A stretch of 64,000 nucleotides of DNA, from positions 1,240,001 through 1,304,000 of the forward strand of contig JAKZHN010000008.1 in NCBI GenBank assembly GCA_037179335.1, written 5' to 3'. The stretch's first letter is position 1, and every line of letters starts with the position of its first letter. Shown here in pieces: positions 20,960 through 30,949 of this stretch. Under the pieces are notes generated by a model. The model did not search any database, had not been told where the DNA came from, and saw nothing but the letters and a program-made list of their open reading frames with translations. The position numbers and the translations under genes were made by a program. The stretch comes from Cyclaneusma minus (lineage: Eukaryota > Ascomycota > Leotiomycetes > Marthamycetales > Marthamycetaceae).

Positions 20960-23119
20960 TCAGACGACCATGAAGGTACCGTAGTACTCATCTAGCCACG
21001 CCTTTGCATCCTCTTGCTCACCCTCCACAAACTTCCGGAGATACCCTATATAGCCATCTGGCCTAACATTCACCAGAAAGACTTCGTTTCGCTCCAGCGC
21101 ACCAACATACTTTTGCGTACAAGCTCCCTTCCTCCCCGCGATCTCGTCAAGATAGAAGGTCCATCTGCTGTCTTGCAACTCTCCAGGCAGACCGACGAAG
21201 TTTACATCCGCCTTATCCATTGTGGTAACACACGCGAGAGTAAACAGTTCCGAGAGGTACGTGTACCTACCCGGCTGCAAATACTCGTCATCCTCTGTCT
21301 TCGGCACTGGCATGTCTCGATAGCTCTTCTCTGCCCGTCTGGTGGCCCTTCCTAGGACGGATTGCTCGCCGTAGATCCAAGCGGAAACCTCGGCCAGAAA
21401 ATGACATGAAGCTATGTCATCGGCAAAAAAGAAATATATCCGAAACTGCGACAGCATAGGAATGTCGAGCTGCAGATCGACGGGATTCGCATCTATGTAT
21501 CTGGTAACCCTCGCCGGCGGCAACAGTGCTCCAGGTCTCAGCTTCCCGTCGAATGATTCTCCTTCAGCCATCGGAACGTTCAAACTTCCCTCCTTGGGTA
21601 TGTATTCTGCTCCCACGCCGGAGATGAAGCGTATGTTGTCGTCAAAGTTCTTGGCCAGGGCTTTTGCGTCGCCGGTCGAAAAGGCTTTTGCGTGCTCGTA
21701 ATCAAATTCTATCAGCTGTTGAGCGATCTGTCGGCGCTCTTGCGAATATGTTGTGAGGAGAGATGGGGAGGCAATATTTCGGATCACGAGGTTCAGTTTC
21801 CATGCTAGGTTGAAAGTGTCGTGCATGCTCACGTTGGCGCCTTGGGCAGCTTTGGGTGAGTGTGTATGGGCTGCATCCCCGGCAATGAGTACAGTGTTTG
21901 ATGGTGACGCAAAATGTGTAGCGAGACGTTGCCCAACACGGTAAACGGAGAACCAGTCTGATGCTGTCAGTGATTTTCTTTGTATTCTGCCATAACCAAT
22001 CAAAGAAAAAGGGGCAAGTACCTATGGTCTTCCATTCTAGGCTGAACGGACTCATGATTTCTTTTGCTCGGTTCATGACAAATTCTTGGCTGGCGACTTC
22101 TCTGGGCAGATCTGTGGTCGTATCGGGGTGCAGTTCGATGTACAATCGAGTCATGTTGCGTTCTCGTGGTATACAGAGAACACTGCCGGCAGTAGGAGAA
22201 TGTATCGCCGACTTGGTCCATATATCAGGGAAATCGGTGTCCAGAACTCCGTCTATAACTCCCCACGCGGACTGCCCACTTTGTCCTAACATTTCCACTA
22301 CAGGTATGCTCTTTCGCACTTTCGAGTGAGCGCCATCACATCCTACCACGTAATTCGATAGAATTGTTTCAAGCTCCCCACTAGTGGTGTCCTCGTACGT
22401 TGTCTCAACAATATCGGAGCTGTCAAGAGTTTTGCAAGACACAAATGCTCTATTCCTCTTCACCTCAAGCCCTCTTGTCTTCATGTCTTCCAAGAACACA
22501 TCTTCGATCATACCCTGATGCACTAGAAGTACATAGGGGTCCAGAGTATCTACCTGCTCCGGATAATGGACTTGCTGTGCCAAAGAGTGAGCTGAGCATG
22601 TACCTTAAGGAGGGAAGCTTGCTGACTCACGCGAGCTGTAAATTCCATTGTTCCAAAGCGCGGATGCACATTCTTAATTGAACAATTAGCAGCCAATTAG
22701 CAACACTATGCGAATGGGAGAGGTCTAAGTACCCAGAAGCAGATATCGTATACTTTGACTCCTTTACGGAGCAGAGGTTCAGCAAGCCGCATTTGTTTGA
22801 AGGTCTCGATCGTCTTGGGTTGGAGACCATCTGCTCGACCTCTAGCTGTCTTGTTGGGTCGATCATCGATGATTTCTACGTCGATGCCAAAACGAGCCAG
22901 ATTAGACCTGTTAAATATGAGACTTGAACATTAAACCAAAAGCCTAGGTTGATAGATATATGAATGGGAAGACCAAAAACTCCAAGTCTGGACTTACGCA
23001 AGCATCACTCCCGCTGGTCCAGCACCCACAACTAGTACGCTGCGCACATTCCCTGCGGCTTTATGGTCATTGGAATGATCTGCATCGTTAATCATCTCTT
23101 CGTTGACTGAGGTTGCCAT
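20960..23119 (-). CDS. FAD monooxygenase, phenol 2-monooxygenase type (HxnV-like)
   Basis: Flavin-dependent aromatic hydroxylase of 629 residues. Exons: 22998-23119, 22733-22907, 22631-22672, 22022-22574 and 20960-21957. The N-terminal dinucleotide-binding motif VVGAGPAGVMLA (about residue 30) is followed by the acidic end of beta-2 (EIIDDRP) and RGRADGLQPKTIE. The FAD pyrophosphate motif GDAAHTHSPKAAQG sits at residues 324-337, and NVSMHDTFNLAWKL follows. The last 180 residues form the thioredoxin-like dimerisation domain of phenol hydroxylases. The enzyme would hydroxylate a phenol or hydroxypyridine with NAD(P)H and O2. In the hxn pathway HxnV acts on 2,5-dihydroxypyridine. That identity is inferred from its neighbours; the enzyme class is firm. 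Confidence 0.88.
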
Positions 23120-23794
23120 TTTCCTTCTTTTTGTCTTCCAGGCCTTATCTCCAGCGGCCTATGTTACCCTTCAGCAGTCCTCCGAGTATCAGCAAAGCTG
23201 AAGTCCTGGTCGGGGATGAGAAGCAAACTTCGTCGCGAAGAACCAAGAGGATGTACTGGTGAATTTTCGAGTTCATAGATTACCTTTTTTGTGAGAAATC
23301 AGTAGTCCAGTGCGAAGAAAGCTTGAGTGTGACGGGAGTGGGATGCCATGTTGTTGAGCGGAGAAAGTGGGACGCCGATACTTCCCCGACATGAGTGGTG
23401 TGACCCGATTAGTCTGCATACAACCCCTAACCTAAGAGATATGAGGCCGAAATGTGTAGAGTACTAGGTACAGAATCTATTATTTTTGCTGTCTTTTTAC
23501 TTCGTGATTTTTATGTTGTTTTCTTTCGTTGTCCTAGACAGAAGAAGCGACTGCAATAACCTCCATGGATTTTAAGTTTCTAACTTCTTAAATTAGAGAA
23601 AGTGTTCCACAGAGGACATGATTATGATCATGGGTCATGATACTCCCATGTTATCAAGGATATATCTGAGAGCATGGAACTAACTGGTGAGTTGAATGGT
23701 CCAAATTCCGAATTGCTTTGATCGTCTCCAAAACATAGAGTAAAACCTCGGAGAGATGTACACAGACTTGGTTCCTCCCAAGCTTCACAACACC
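23120..23794. promoter_or_regulatory. Promoter region of the phenol-hydroxylase-like gene
   Basis: 675 bases between the monooxygenase start and the 3' end of the next minus-strand gene. One HGATAR site on the minus strand (TTATCT at 23145-23150) lies 26 bases from the ATG. The middle part is AT-rich. No gene seen. Confidence 0.45.
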
Positions 23795-25323
23795 TTATAG
23801 CTTTGAAGAGAACTTGAAATTATCACTTCCATCCACGTCTTGGCCCCAGTGTTGCTCCACATCTTTCAAGTGATCATAACCTAACAACTTCGGGGCCAGC
23901 TCAGGGTCCCGCCAAGCGAGCGCCTCCCCAGGCGGAGTAGGAGTGAGCCTCATTTGCCTGTCTCTCTCACGTTGCTCTTCACCGTCATGCAAGTGATAGA
24001 GGTATTGCTGAACATTACCTCTATGCACCACAATCTCTGTTCTGGGTTTTCTGCACCGCTCATAGACTTTGAGAGCATAGAGCTTCTCATTCGGCGTCGC
24101 TCGACGATGCCTAGGGAGGCGAGAAAGACACTCGCCGAGTACCGCACCGTCTTCGAAAGACATGCCTGCTCCAGATGCTAGGTATGGCAAAGTCGCATGT
24201 ACCGCATCGCCAAGCTAGAAGGTGGGTGTTGTTAGTAACTTGATATGTTTGGAGAAATGGGGTAGTGGCTAGGGATAAGGGTATACCAGTGTGAAGGCTC
24301 CTGTCGGTGACGACCATGATTTCATACCCAAGCGAATACATAGTCGCCATTTGTATACTGACGTGCAAAGCTTGAGGAGTTTGCCGATTCTGGGATCCCA
24401 ATCTTTGTACAGGGCTCTCATCTCCTCAACATTTCCTTCTAATGTCGATGCTCCATCAGCTGGCATATCGTCTGGAACGAGTAAGACCATGTTGAAAAGC
24501 TCTCCCCCGCGGAGAACATAGTTGACTGAAAGTCATTGTTGTTAGGAAGGGTTTCAAATATGATCGTCTTGGTATACACTCACCAGCATGTGCATCCGGA
24601 CCTAGCCAATAGTTGACTTGCGGATCTGTCACAAAAGCCGCGAGTTCAGGATCTTCCAACATGGATTTCGTGCTCAGTAACAGCCTATAAGCCAAGTCTC
24701 CCGTTGGAGTTGGTGGGTCTTTGTGGCCCACCATCACTTCCCGCAATCGACTGTTGATGCCATCCGCGCCCACTACCAGGTCCGCCTGGAATCTTCTTCC
24801 GTCAGCCAATACCGCCGTCGCCGTCTCGCCTCCGTCTAAATCTTCCACATCCACGACTCTGGCGTTTGTCTCCACTTTACCCCCTAATTCCAAGGCTCGT
24901 GTCAAAAGACATTTATGAAGATTCGCTCGATGGAAGTCCCAGTAAAACGTCCCCGGATACTTGGATGCACTTTCAAACATATCCATGCTTGATATCAAAT
25001 TTCCTTTCCAGCCTAGGAAATTGACACTTCTCGGCTTTGTGGCATAAGGCTCTAGCAATGAAGCCATTCCCCAGTATTGGAGGATTTTACTAGAGTTTGG
25101 AAGGACCTGAATGCCCGCGCCGATCTGATATTCGTGTCAATCACCATTTACCAAAGTTTTGAGAAGGCCATACTTCACCGATATCTGAGGTGGACTCAAG
25201 CACCGTAGCATGGTGACCGGCTAGTAAAATAGCTATTGCTGCCCCCAAGCCGCCGAGGCCGGCACCAACAATTATGACATTTAGCCTTGCGGCTTCATCG
25301 CGGACAAGCTTTTCTCGAGGCAT
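23795..25323 (-). CDS. FAD monooxygenase, salicylate hydroxylase/NicC type (HxnX-like)
   Basis: Group A flavin monooxygenase of 449 residues, exons 25174-25323, 24584-25124, 24287-24525 and 23795-24214. Motifs are complete: VGAGLGGLGAAIA (GxGxxG, residues 19-31), the internal DG motif LVVGADGINSRLRE and the FAD ribityl motif LGDAVHATLPYLASG starting at residue 311. This architecture is shared by salicylate 1-monooxygenase and by 6-hydroxynicotinate 3-monooxygenase (NicC), which decarboxylate while hydroxylating. In Aspergillus nidulans HxnX does the equivalent step in nicotinate breakdown. The clustering with a second flavin hydroxylase, an imidase-like CE4 protein and an SDR favours that role over salicylate use, but this is inference. 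All four intron phases close. Confidence 0.88.
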
Positions 25324-25997
25324 CGTACCTATGAGACCCAGGCTCCTCCTACTCGTTCAATAGTTCAGAACGAGTGGAAAGTCCTACTTTCGAGCAGTAA
25401 TCTTGGAGTGAACCCCTCGGTATCGTGCAGGACCTTTGTAACGTCTGAGTGATATTTGTTGGGGTATACCCCCTATCATGCATGATAGCACGACAGGGAT
25501 CATTGGAGGCCGCCACATGCAGAGCTGTAGTAGGTGGGCTGATAAAGCTTGTCCGCTGGAGGGGAGAGAGTGATTCGCAGATGTAATCATGTACTCAGGT
25601 ACTACCCCAATACCCCACTCGTGCCGAACAAGATAAGAGTTCGATTGGTCATCCCACTTTCGAGTTTGACGATGGCGGAATACTCAAGAACCGACTCGAG
25701 TGACTATTCATATGACCTTGACTAGAAACCGGAATCCAAGTCGATGGGGTGGATCACTGGAGTCAAGCTCCTGAAGCAGTATGAAGAAATTATTACCTTC
25801 ACTTAATTACCCGCCACTGGAGAAGGGTACAACTGATCCTCGTTTACCTAGTCCTACCCAGCAAGTACGGAGACAAGTTATACGAAGTAGCCTGCGAGAT
25901 CATATTATTGTGAATTTTGTGTTCCTGACTCCCTGCTCTAGACCACCTGTCCCGTCTCGTTAGATATTCCAATCTGTGTCCGGATTCCTTACAAAGT
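25324..25997. promoter_or_regulatory. Promoter region of the NicC-like gene
   Basis: 674 bases between the NicC-like start and the 3' end of the CE4 gene. Two HGATAR sites are present: TGATAA at 25540-25545 and AGATAA at 25631-25636. No gene seen. Confidence 0.45.
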
Positions 25998-27199
25998 TCA
26001 ACTGGCTGCCTGTTTCTTCAATATCGCACCTGGCTCTGCTGGCATAATAGCTCCCTCTTCTGGCTTGTTCTTAAACTTGAAATCGTCCGACATCTGCTCG
26101 AAAGTCACCCATTCAACACCTTCGTGCTTGTTAATGTGGTCAATGATTCTAAGTCTTGTTAGCAAATTTCGGCGATTATAATTCTAAGTCACAGTACCTC
26201 TGATGCATTAGGAGGACGTGAGGGCGCCCCGAGACGTCTGGGTGGATCGTCATAGGGAAGACGAATTCATCGTAATTTTCGTAGAAATAGTTGAAATGGT
26301 CCTGCCACACAATGTCAACCCCTTTGTACGTTTATGGAAGCCTGTGATCGACTCACCATCCATAACTCCTCGACATCCCTCGGATTTACCCACCTAGGTG
26401 ATTGTAAGTTAAGTGTCAATCGAACAAGAATAGGATTCATACCCATGCGAATTGGCAGATTTCTTGATAAACATCATCGGTGGGAGATCATCGATATACC
26501 AGCTTGCAGGAATCTCCACCAAGCCGCTTGGCTTCCCCTTTTCCAGGGGCTTCATCCATTCCTCCGCCTTCTTCGAGTAGTCAATTTTAGTCCACGTATC
26601 TCCCAATCGCAACCAATACATCTGGCAATCATGATGGCTCATCGAGTGATCATACTCAATGCCGTAACTCAATAGCAGCTCCGCTCCCTCTTTACTTGTC
26701 TCCCACCAAGGCGCTACACTCCCACGAGGCGGCTTGCCACAGAAGTCGGTCAACAACTTGTATGTCTTGTCGAGCACATCGCGCTGCTGTTCCAAAGTCA
26801 TGTCGCTTGGGTTTTCATGAGAGTAACCGTGGAGGCCGATTTCGTGTCCAGAATCGCGAATGAGAGCGCATTCTTCGGGAAAGGTCTCGAGACTATGGCC
26901 GGGAATGAACCAGGTGGCTTTGATGTTGTTCTTTTCGAAAAGTTTCAAAAGCCGCCGCACTCCGATCGTGCCGGCAAAGAGTCCTGAGAGAGTGTGAGCA
27001 TTTGCACACTTGAGAAAGCGATGTTCTTAGATATTACCTCGAGATATGTCGCTGGTGGAGTCTTCGCCGCCATAGGATCCAAGCCATCCTATATCAAACA
27101 TGAGCATGCAGTATATCTAGCTGGATTTGGTGAGGGAGAACTACCGGCAACTGCATCTATATCTACTCCGTAGGAACAGAGGACTCGCTTCTTTCCCAT
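25998..27199 (-). CDS. CE4 polysaccharide-deacetylase-fold hydrolase, cyclic-imidase-like (HxnM-like)
   Basis: NodB-fold metal hydrolase of 312 residues in six exons: 27145-27199, 27038-27088, 26443-26983, 26357-26393, 26198-26301 and 25998-26148. There is no signal peptide or membrane segment, so it is probably cytosolic. The first metal motif reads YGVDIDA (Asp13/Asp15) rather than the TFDDG of chitin deacetylases; the second is HGYSH (His87, His91). RGSVAPWWE, VEIPASWYIDDLP and TIHPDVSGRPH match the PuuE/HpPgdA-like subgroup, which includes allantoinase- and imidase-type amidohydrolases acting on small rings. In the fungal nicotinate pathway HxnM opens 3-hydroxyglutarimide. The intracellular location and the catabolic neighbours fit that better than cell-wall deacetylation. 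Confidence 0.85.
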
Positions 27200-27612
27200 G
27201 GTCGTCTTTAGTTGTCAATTCTCAGCTTCTTGTCGTCTTGTGTTTTGTATATTCACAACACCCGCAAAGAATATTGTGACCACAACGAGAATTCAAGGGA
27301 AGAGACGAGAAATCTAAGGAGCGTGAATCTGTCGTTTACAGCTATCAGCTGGAAAGTTTGGAGCTCCGATAGCTCAAAGCTACCCCTCACCGTCGCCAGC
27401 CTTGTGCGTCGGTTTGATTGGTCAATTCCTGCAGCTTCCCCCGGTTTCCGATGATAAGACGGTAAATGTTTATCTTCCCCGCCAGCGAGAGTGTATAATT
27501 GAACAAGTGTTTCGAAATTCAAAATGATCAGTTTGCGTTATAACTTGATTCTTGCTTTTCCTCCATCTGCTTCAAGTCGTCCTCGAGCGGAAATTTGATT
27601 TTGATGTTCAGG
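27200..27612. promoter_or_regulatory. Bidirectional promoter with four GATA-factor sites
   Basis: Shared region between the CE4 hydrolase (minus) and the SDR (plus). Four HGATAR matches are visible: minus-strand TGATAG at 27342-27347, CGATAG at 27367-27372, TGATAA at 27452-27457 and minus-strand AGATAA at 27470-27475. A reversed CCAAT box lies at 27417-27421. Fungal AreA-type GATA factors use pairs of such sites to switch on genes for secondary nitrogen sources. Occupancy is inferred. Confidence 0.55.
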
Positions 27613-28703
27613 ATGTCTGAGAAAGTAAGAGCTGTGTTGTCTTGACGGTTTATATTTTTATTTGCTTATTAACGGTATTTGTAGTTTTCATTGAAGGGCC
27701 GAACAGCCTTGGTAACAGGCGGTGCTCGAGGCATTGGTTTCTCTCTCGTTCAGGGGCTCGCGGAAGCTGGAGCAGATGTTGCTGTGAGACTCACCCTTTC
27801 CACTCACACCGGCAAATTACTCATGATACTGTCACAGGTCTTCGATATAATTGAAGAGAATCCAGAATTCCGCGATATGTCCAGCAGATATGGCGTCAAA
27901 ACCAAATTTTACTAGTTAGTTGGTTGAGAAGAAGAGCAAGTTCAGAGTCGACTTGGCTAATCTTGGATAGTGTTGATGTGTCGAACACCGAAAGCCTCCA
28001 AAGGGGGTTTGATCTCTTTGTCAAGGACTTTAATGGAAAGCTTGACATATGTGTACCGTGTGCCGGCATCAATCGGAATGTTTCGTTTTTGGACACTAGC
28101 ATGGAGGACCACCAGAAATTGCTGAACGTCAACGTACTAGGAGCTTACCATACGGCCCAGTTCGCTGCCAAGCAAATGATCAAGAACGGAACGAAGAATG
28201 GTAGCTTGATCATGATAGCCTCACTAGGCTCACACGTGGCCATCAAGAGTCAAGGTTCCAGCGCGTACTGCGGAACCAAGGGAGCCATCAAGGCCATGGT
28301 ACCCCAGATAGCTTGTGAGCTTCGTCACTATGTAAGTCAAGAAAACCCTAGGGTGCATGCTCTTTCTGACCTGGACGGCAGAATATTCGAGTCAATTCAA
28401 TAAGTCCAGGATATATAGCAACGGAGATGACAGCACCAGTAAGAGGCCGTCACTCAATACTTTTGGCATTGGAACCTACTGACGAGCAATAGTATCCTGA
28501 GCTCATGGAGGGCTGGAAATCTCAGATCATGTTTGGTAGAGTCGGTTTACCGGCAGACGTATCAGGGGCCTGTGTTTTCTTGGCGTCACATGCGAGCTCC
28601 TATATGACGGGGTATCTAGCCCATGCTTCTCGAACTGCTGGACTTTGACTAACAAAAATCTAGCCAGGACATCGTTATCGATGGAGGAGCCACGAAGTGG
28701 TGA
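27613..28703 (+). CDS. Short-chain dehydrogenase/reductase (HxnW-like)
   Basis: Classical SDR of 254 residues in seven exons: 27613-27624, 27685-27783, 27838-27914, 27971-28331, 28382-28438, 28493-28611 and 28664-28703. The first exon codes only for MSEK; an in-frame ATG nine bases upstream (27604) would add three residues. The cofactor motif TGGARGIG (15-22), Asn117, Ser147 and the active-site YCGTK (Tyr162, Lys166) are all intact, and VNSISPGYIATEM and DIVIDGGATKW close the fold. It reduces or oxidises a carbonyl/alcohol with NAD(P)(H). It is divergent from the CE4 hydrolase through a GATA-rich promoter. In nicotinate catabolism HxnW is the reductase after the second ring hydroxylation; that role here is inferred from the cluster. 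Confidence 0.87.
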
Positions 28704-28820
28704 ATACACCGCACAAGATGCCACGTACTACCTGTCATGATGGAGGTTAACATTTCAATGTCGACTTGCGAGATTTGAGAAAGTATACCTGAAATTGGAA
28801 CTATTTTGGTGTATTGAATA

Positions 28821-30104
28821 TCATTCTCGCCGACGACGCTTCGAAGGTCCCCTGAACTCTTCGCTACTGTCGTTGCTACACATAGCCATTCTCTGGCGAC
28901 GGGCACTTGTTCCCGACTTCTCTGTTTCAACCATCGAGGCTGCGGCCTCACCCATGGCATCCCACACTCTTTTTATCTGCGGAAGACGCCCAAGTCTATT
29001 TGGGCCGACTCTCTTGCCGGTGAAAGTACACTCCGGCAACAAATCACACTTGAATGTTCCCCTCAGGCGCATTCCCATAGGCTCACAAAACTCAATGGTC
29101 GAAGACATTTCATCTGAGCCAACCTGAACCTCCCCGCACCATCCCTTTTTCCCCCTCCAGCGATATCGCCAAGTGGAACGCGCAGGGCAGACGAGGTTGG
29201 CGTCTTTGTGAAGCTCAAAGATGTTGCTTGGATCAATGAGCGGAGGAGCCTCGTAGTTTAGGTCGTCTTCCACGTCACTTTCGTACTCCTTTCTCATGCT
29301 ATCACGGCCTTTTTTCTCACCGTCCTTCAATCCCTTTAGGTATCCCTCGGCGTAGCCTTGCTGGTAAGCATCTCCCTTCAAGGCAGGCCTGGTCTTCGCA
29401 GATTTCTCTCTCTCCGTCGACGCATCCGATCTCTCAGTCCCCTTGAAACGATTATCTGGGCGTTCGAACCGCATGATGCCGGTAATGATTCCAAAATCAA
29501 AAAACCCAAACCGTTCATCTGACTGACCGTGATGTACTCGGTAGAGGACAAGTTGACGTTTGGTCTTAAAGGGGCTGATCTTGCGCCACTCTTCCGACAT
29601 TTCTGGACACTCGATTTCCCATACCCCCGAAACATCTGGCCAGAGTCCCGGAATACCCATGGCGGCCAATTCTTTGAGAGGTTGCAGCGTCGTCTTCCAA
29701 TACTCCGCTGTACTTGGCGGATACTCGTCTGACCTGTCGCAATAGAAGCCCCCGTTGATTGGTTCTCTGGCGATGATTCGTTTAGCCGCCTCTTCCACGG
29801 CGGTGGGAGTACAGCCGAAAACCACCAATCGATCGCCCTGCTCGCTTACCGGGCAAAAGACGGTGAGCTCGAAGAGTTTCATGCGCGCAGCGGTCGCTTC
29901 TACCCTCCCCGGACAGTGGATTTTGTCGATGATGCACGCCTTATACCGGTCCAGATTGTCTTCCAGAAAACGACGTGGATCGTCCTCCATCTTTTCGTGA
30001 AAAGACAGCTCGGCCCATTCTCTATCGGTAAGGCGTCCCACTGGACTCGAATGGCGGCTGTGAAAGGTTCTCTTCGACATATTGGGCTCCAGAAATTTGT
30101 GCAA
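28821..30104 (-). CDS. Hypothetical protein with a GX3 repeat
   Basis: Single-exon frame of 427 residues that I do not recognise. The second Met (30080, MSKRTFHSRHSS) may be the real start. Features: an N-terminal charged segment, a possible folded region around PGLWPDVSGVWEIECPEM, a GX3 series with Gly at 250, 254, 258, 262 and 266 (GYAEGYLKGLKDGEKKG), and a C-terminal region with RSTWRYRWRGKKGWCGEVQV ending in a basic GPSKRRRR tail that could be a nuclear signal. GX3 runs occur in Yae1/Lto1-type proteins, but nothing else here matches them. The two short Trp-rich segments look like paired beta-strands. The stop lies only 117 bases from the convergent SDR gene. Confidence 0.65.
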   Translation of the reverse strand: MHKFLEPNMSKRTFHSRHSSPVGRLTDREWAELSFHEKMEDDPRRFLEDNLDRYKACIIDKIHCPGRVEATAARMKLFELTVFCPVSEQGDRLVVFGCTPTAVEEAAKRIIAREPINGGFYCDRSDEYPPSTAEYWKTTLQPLKELAAMGIPGLWPDVSGVWEIECPEMSEEWRKISPFKTKRQLVLYRVHHGQSDERFGFFDFGIITGIMRFERPDNRFKGTERSDASTEREKSAKTRPALKGDAYQQGYAEGYLKGLKDGEKKGRDSMRKEYESDVEDDLNYEAPPLIDPSNIFELHKDANLVCPARSTWRYRWRGKKGWCGEVQVGSDEMSSTIEFCEPMGMRLRGTFKCDLLPECTFTGKRVGPNRLGRLPQIKRVWDAMGEAAASMVETEKSGTSARRQRMAMCSNDSSEEFRGPSKRRRRE

Positions 30105-30949
30105 GTGTGGTGGTGAGACTGAGAGAGAGATCGAGGTGTTGGATAGGGGATGTCTGTCCGAACGTGTTTGATCGAGGAATTCCAGGTCGACGCGTTAACA
30201 TGTCAGGCCCGTGCACCGCGTTACCGCCTACTATATGAGGTAGGAAATGGAGAGAACCACTTAAGCATCGTCGATTCTATTGGATGCATTCTAGTTCTGC
30301 CTCGACACGCGGTTCTGAAACATGACTACGCGCTTTTTCCTTCTTCCACGGGTGATATATCTGCCTACATTAGTGACTAGTAAAAACTTGGAAACCTTCA
30401 GCTGACTCTTTATGGGCAGGGCCAAACCCGGAATGGTGCAATCCTTAGCAACTGGCAAATACCCCTGAGTTTTCAAACAGAGAATAAATTCCTGGATGTC
30501 GTTCAATCATTTCGAAGTTTGAAGCTTTTAAGCTGGGGAACAAACCAACTTGCTAGAACCAAGGTCAGTAAAGACTGATTGGAGTTTCACCGTGGGCTCA
30601 GGGGCTGTTGAAAATACAAATGTAAGCAAAATTGAAAGAATATAGAACCCACTTACCAATACCAGGTTTTATACATCAATGTACATGTAGTTCAACAGCA
30701 TTGATGTGATCACCCGCTAACCCCCACCCCCGCAAACTACCCCACACTCCGCCGTCGTCGGCTCTTATTGACCCGCATCTAGCCGCAAGACCAACATCGT
30801 CAGTGTGACGAACCGCATGTGTACCTCCCCAACAACGCGGATATTCTATGAAATAGAAAGGAGATTGGGCTCAAACGGCAAACCTTTGACGATTGGTCCA
30901 GTTCATCCAAGTACCTGTCCATAACCAGTCAAAAACAAACCATTGAACA
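30105..30949. other. Divergent intergenic region
   Basis: 845 bases between the hypothetical minus-strand gene and the carboxylase gene. It must contain both promoters. No other gene or RNA recognised. Confidence 0.55.

Noticed and set aside
25998..27199. Cell-wall chitin deacetylase
   Set aside because: No signal peptide, no chitin-binding module, a different first metal motif, and catabolic neighbours.
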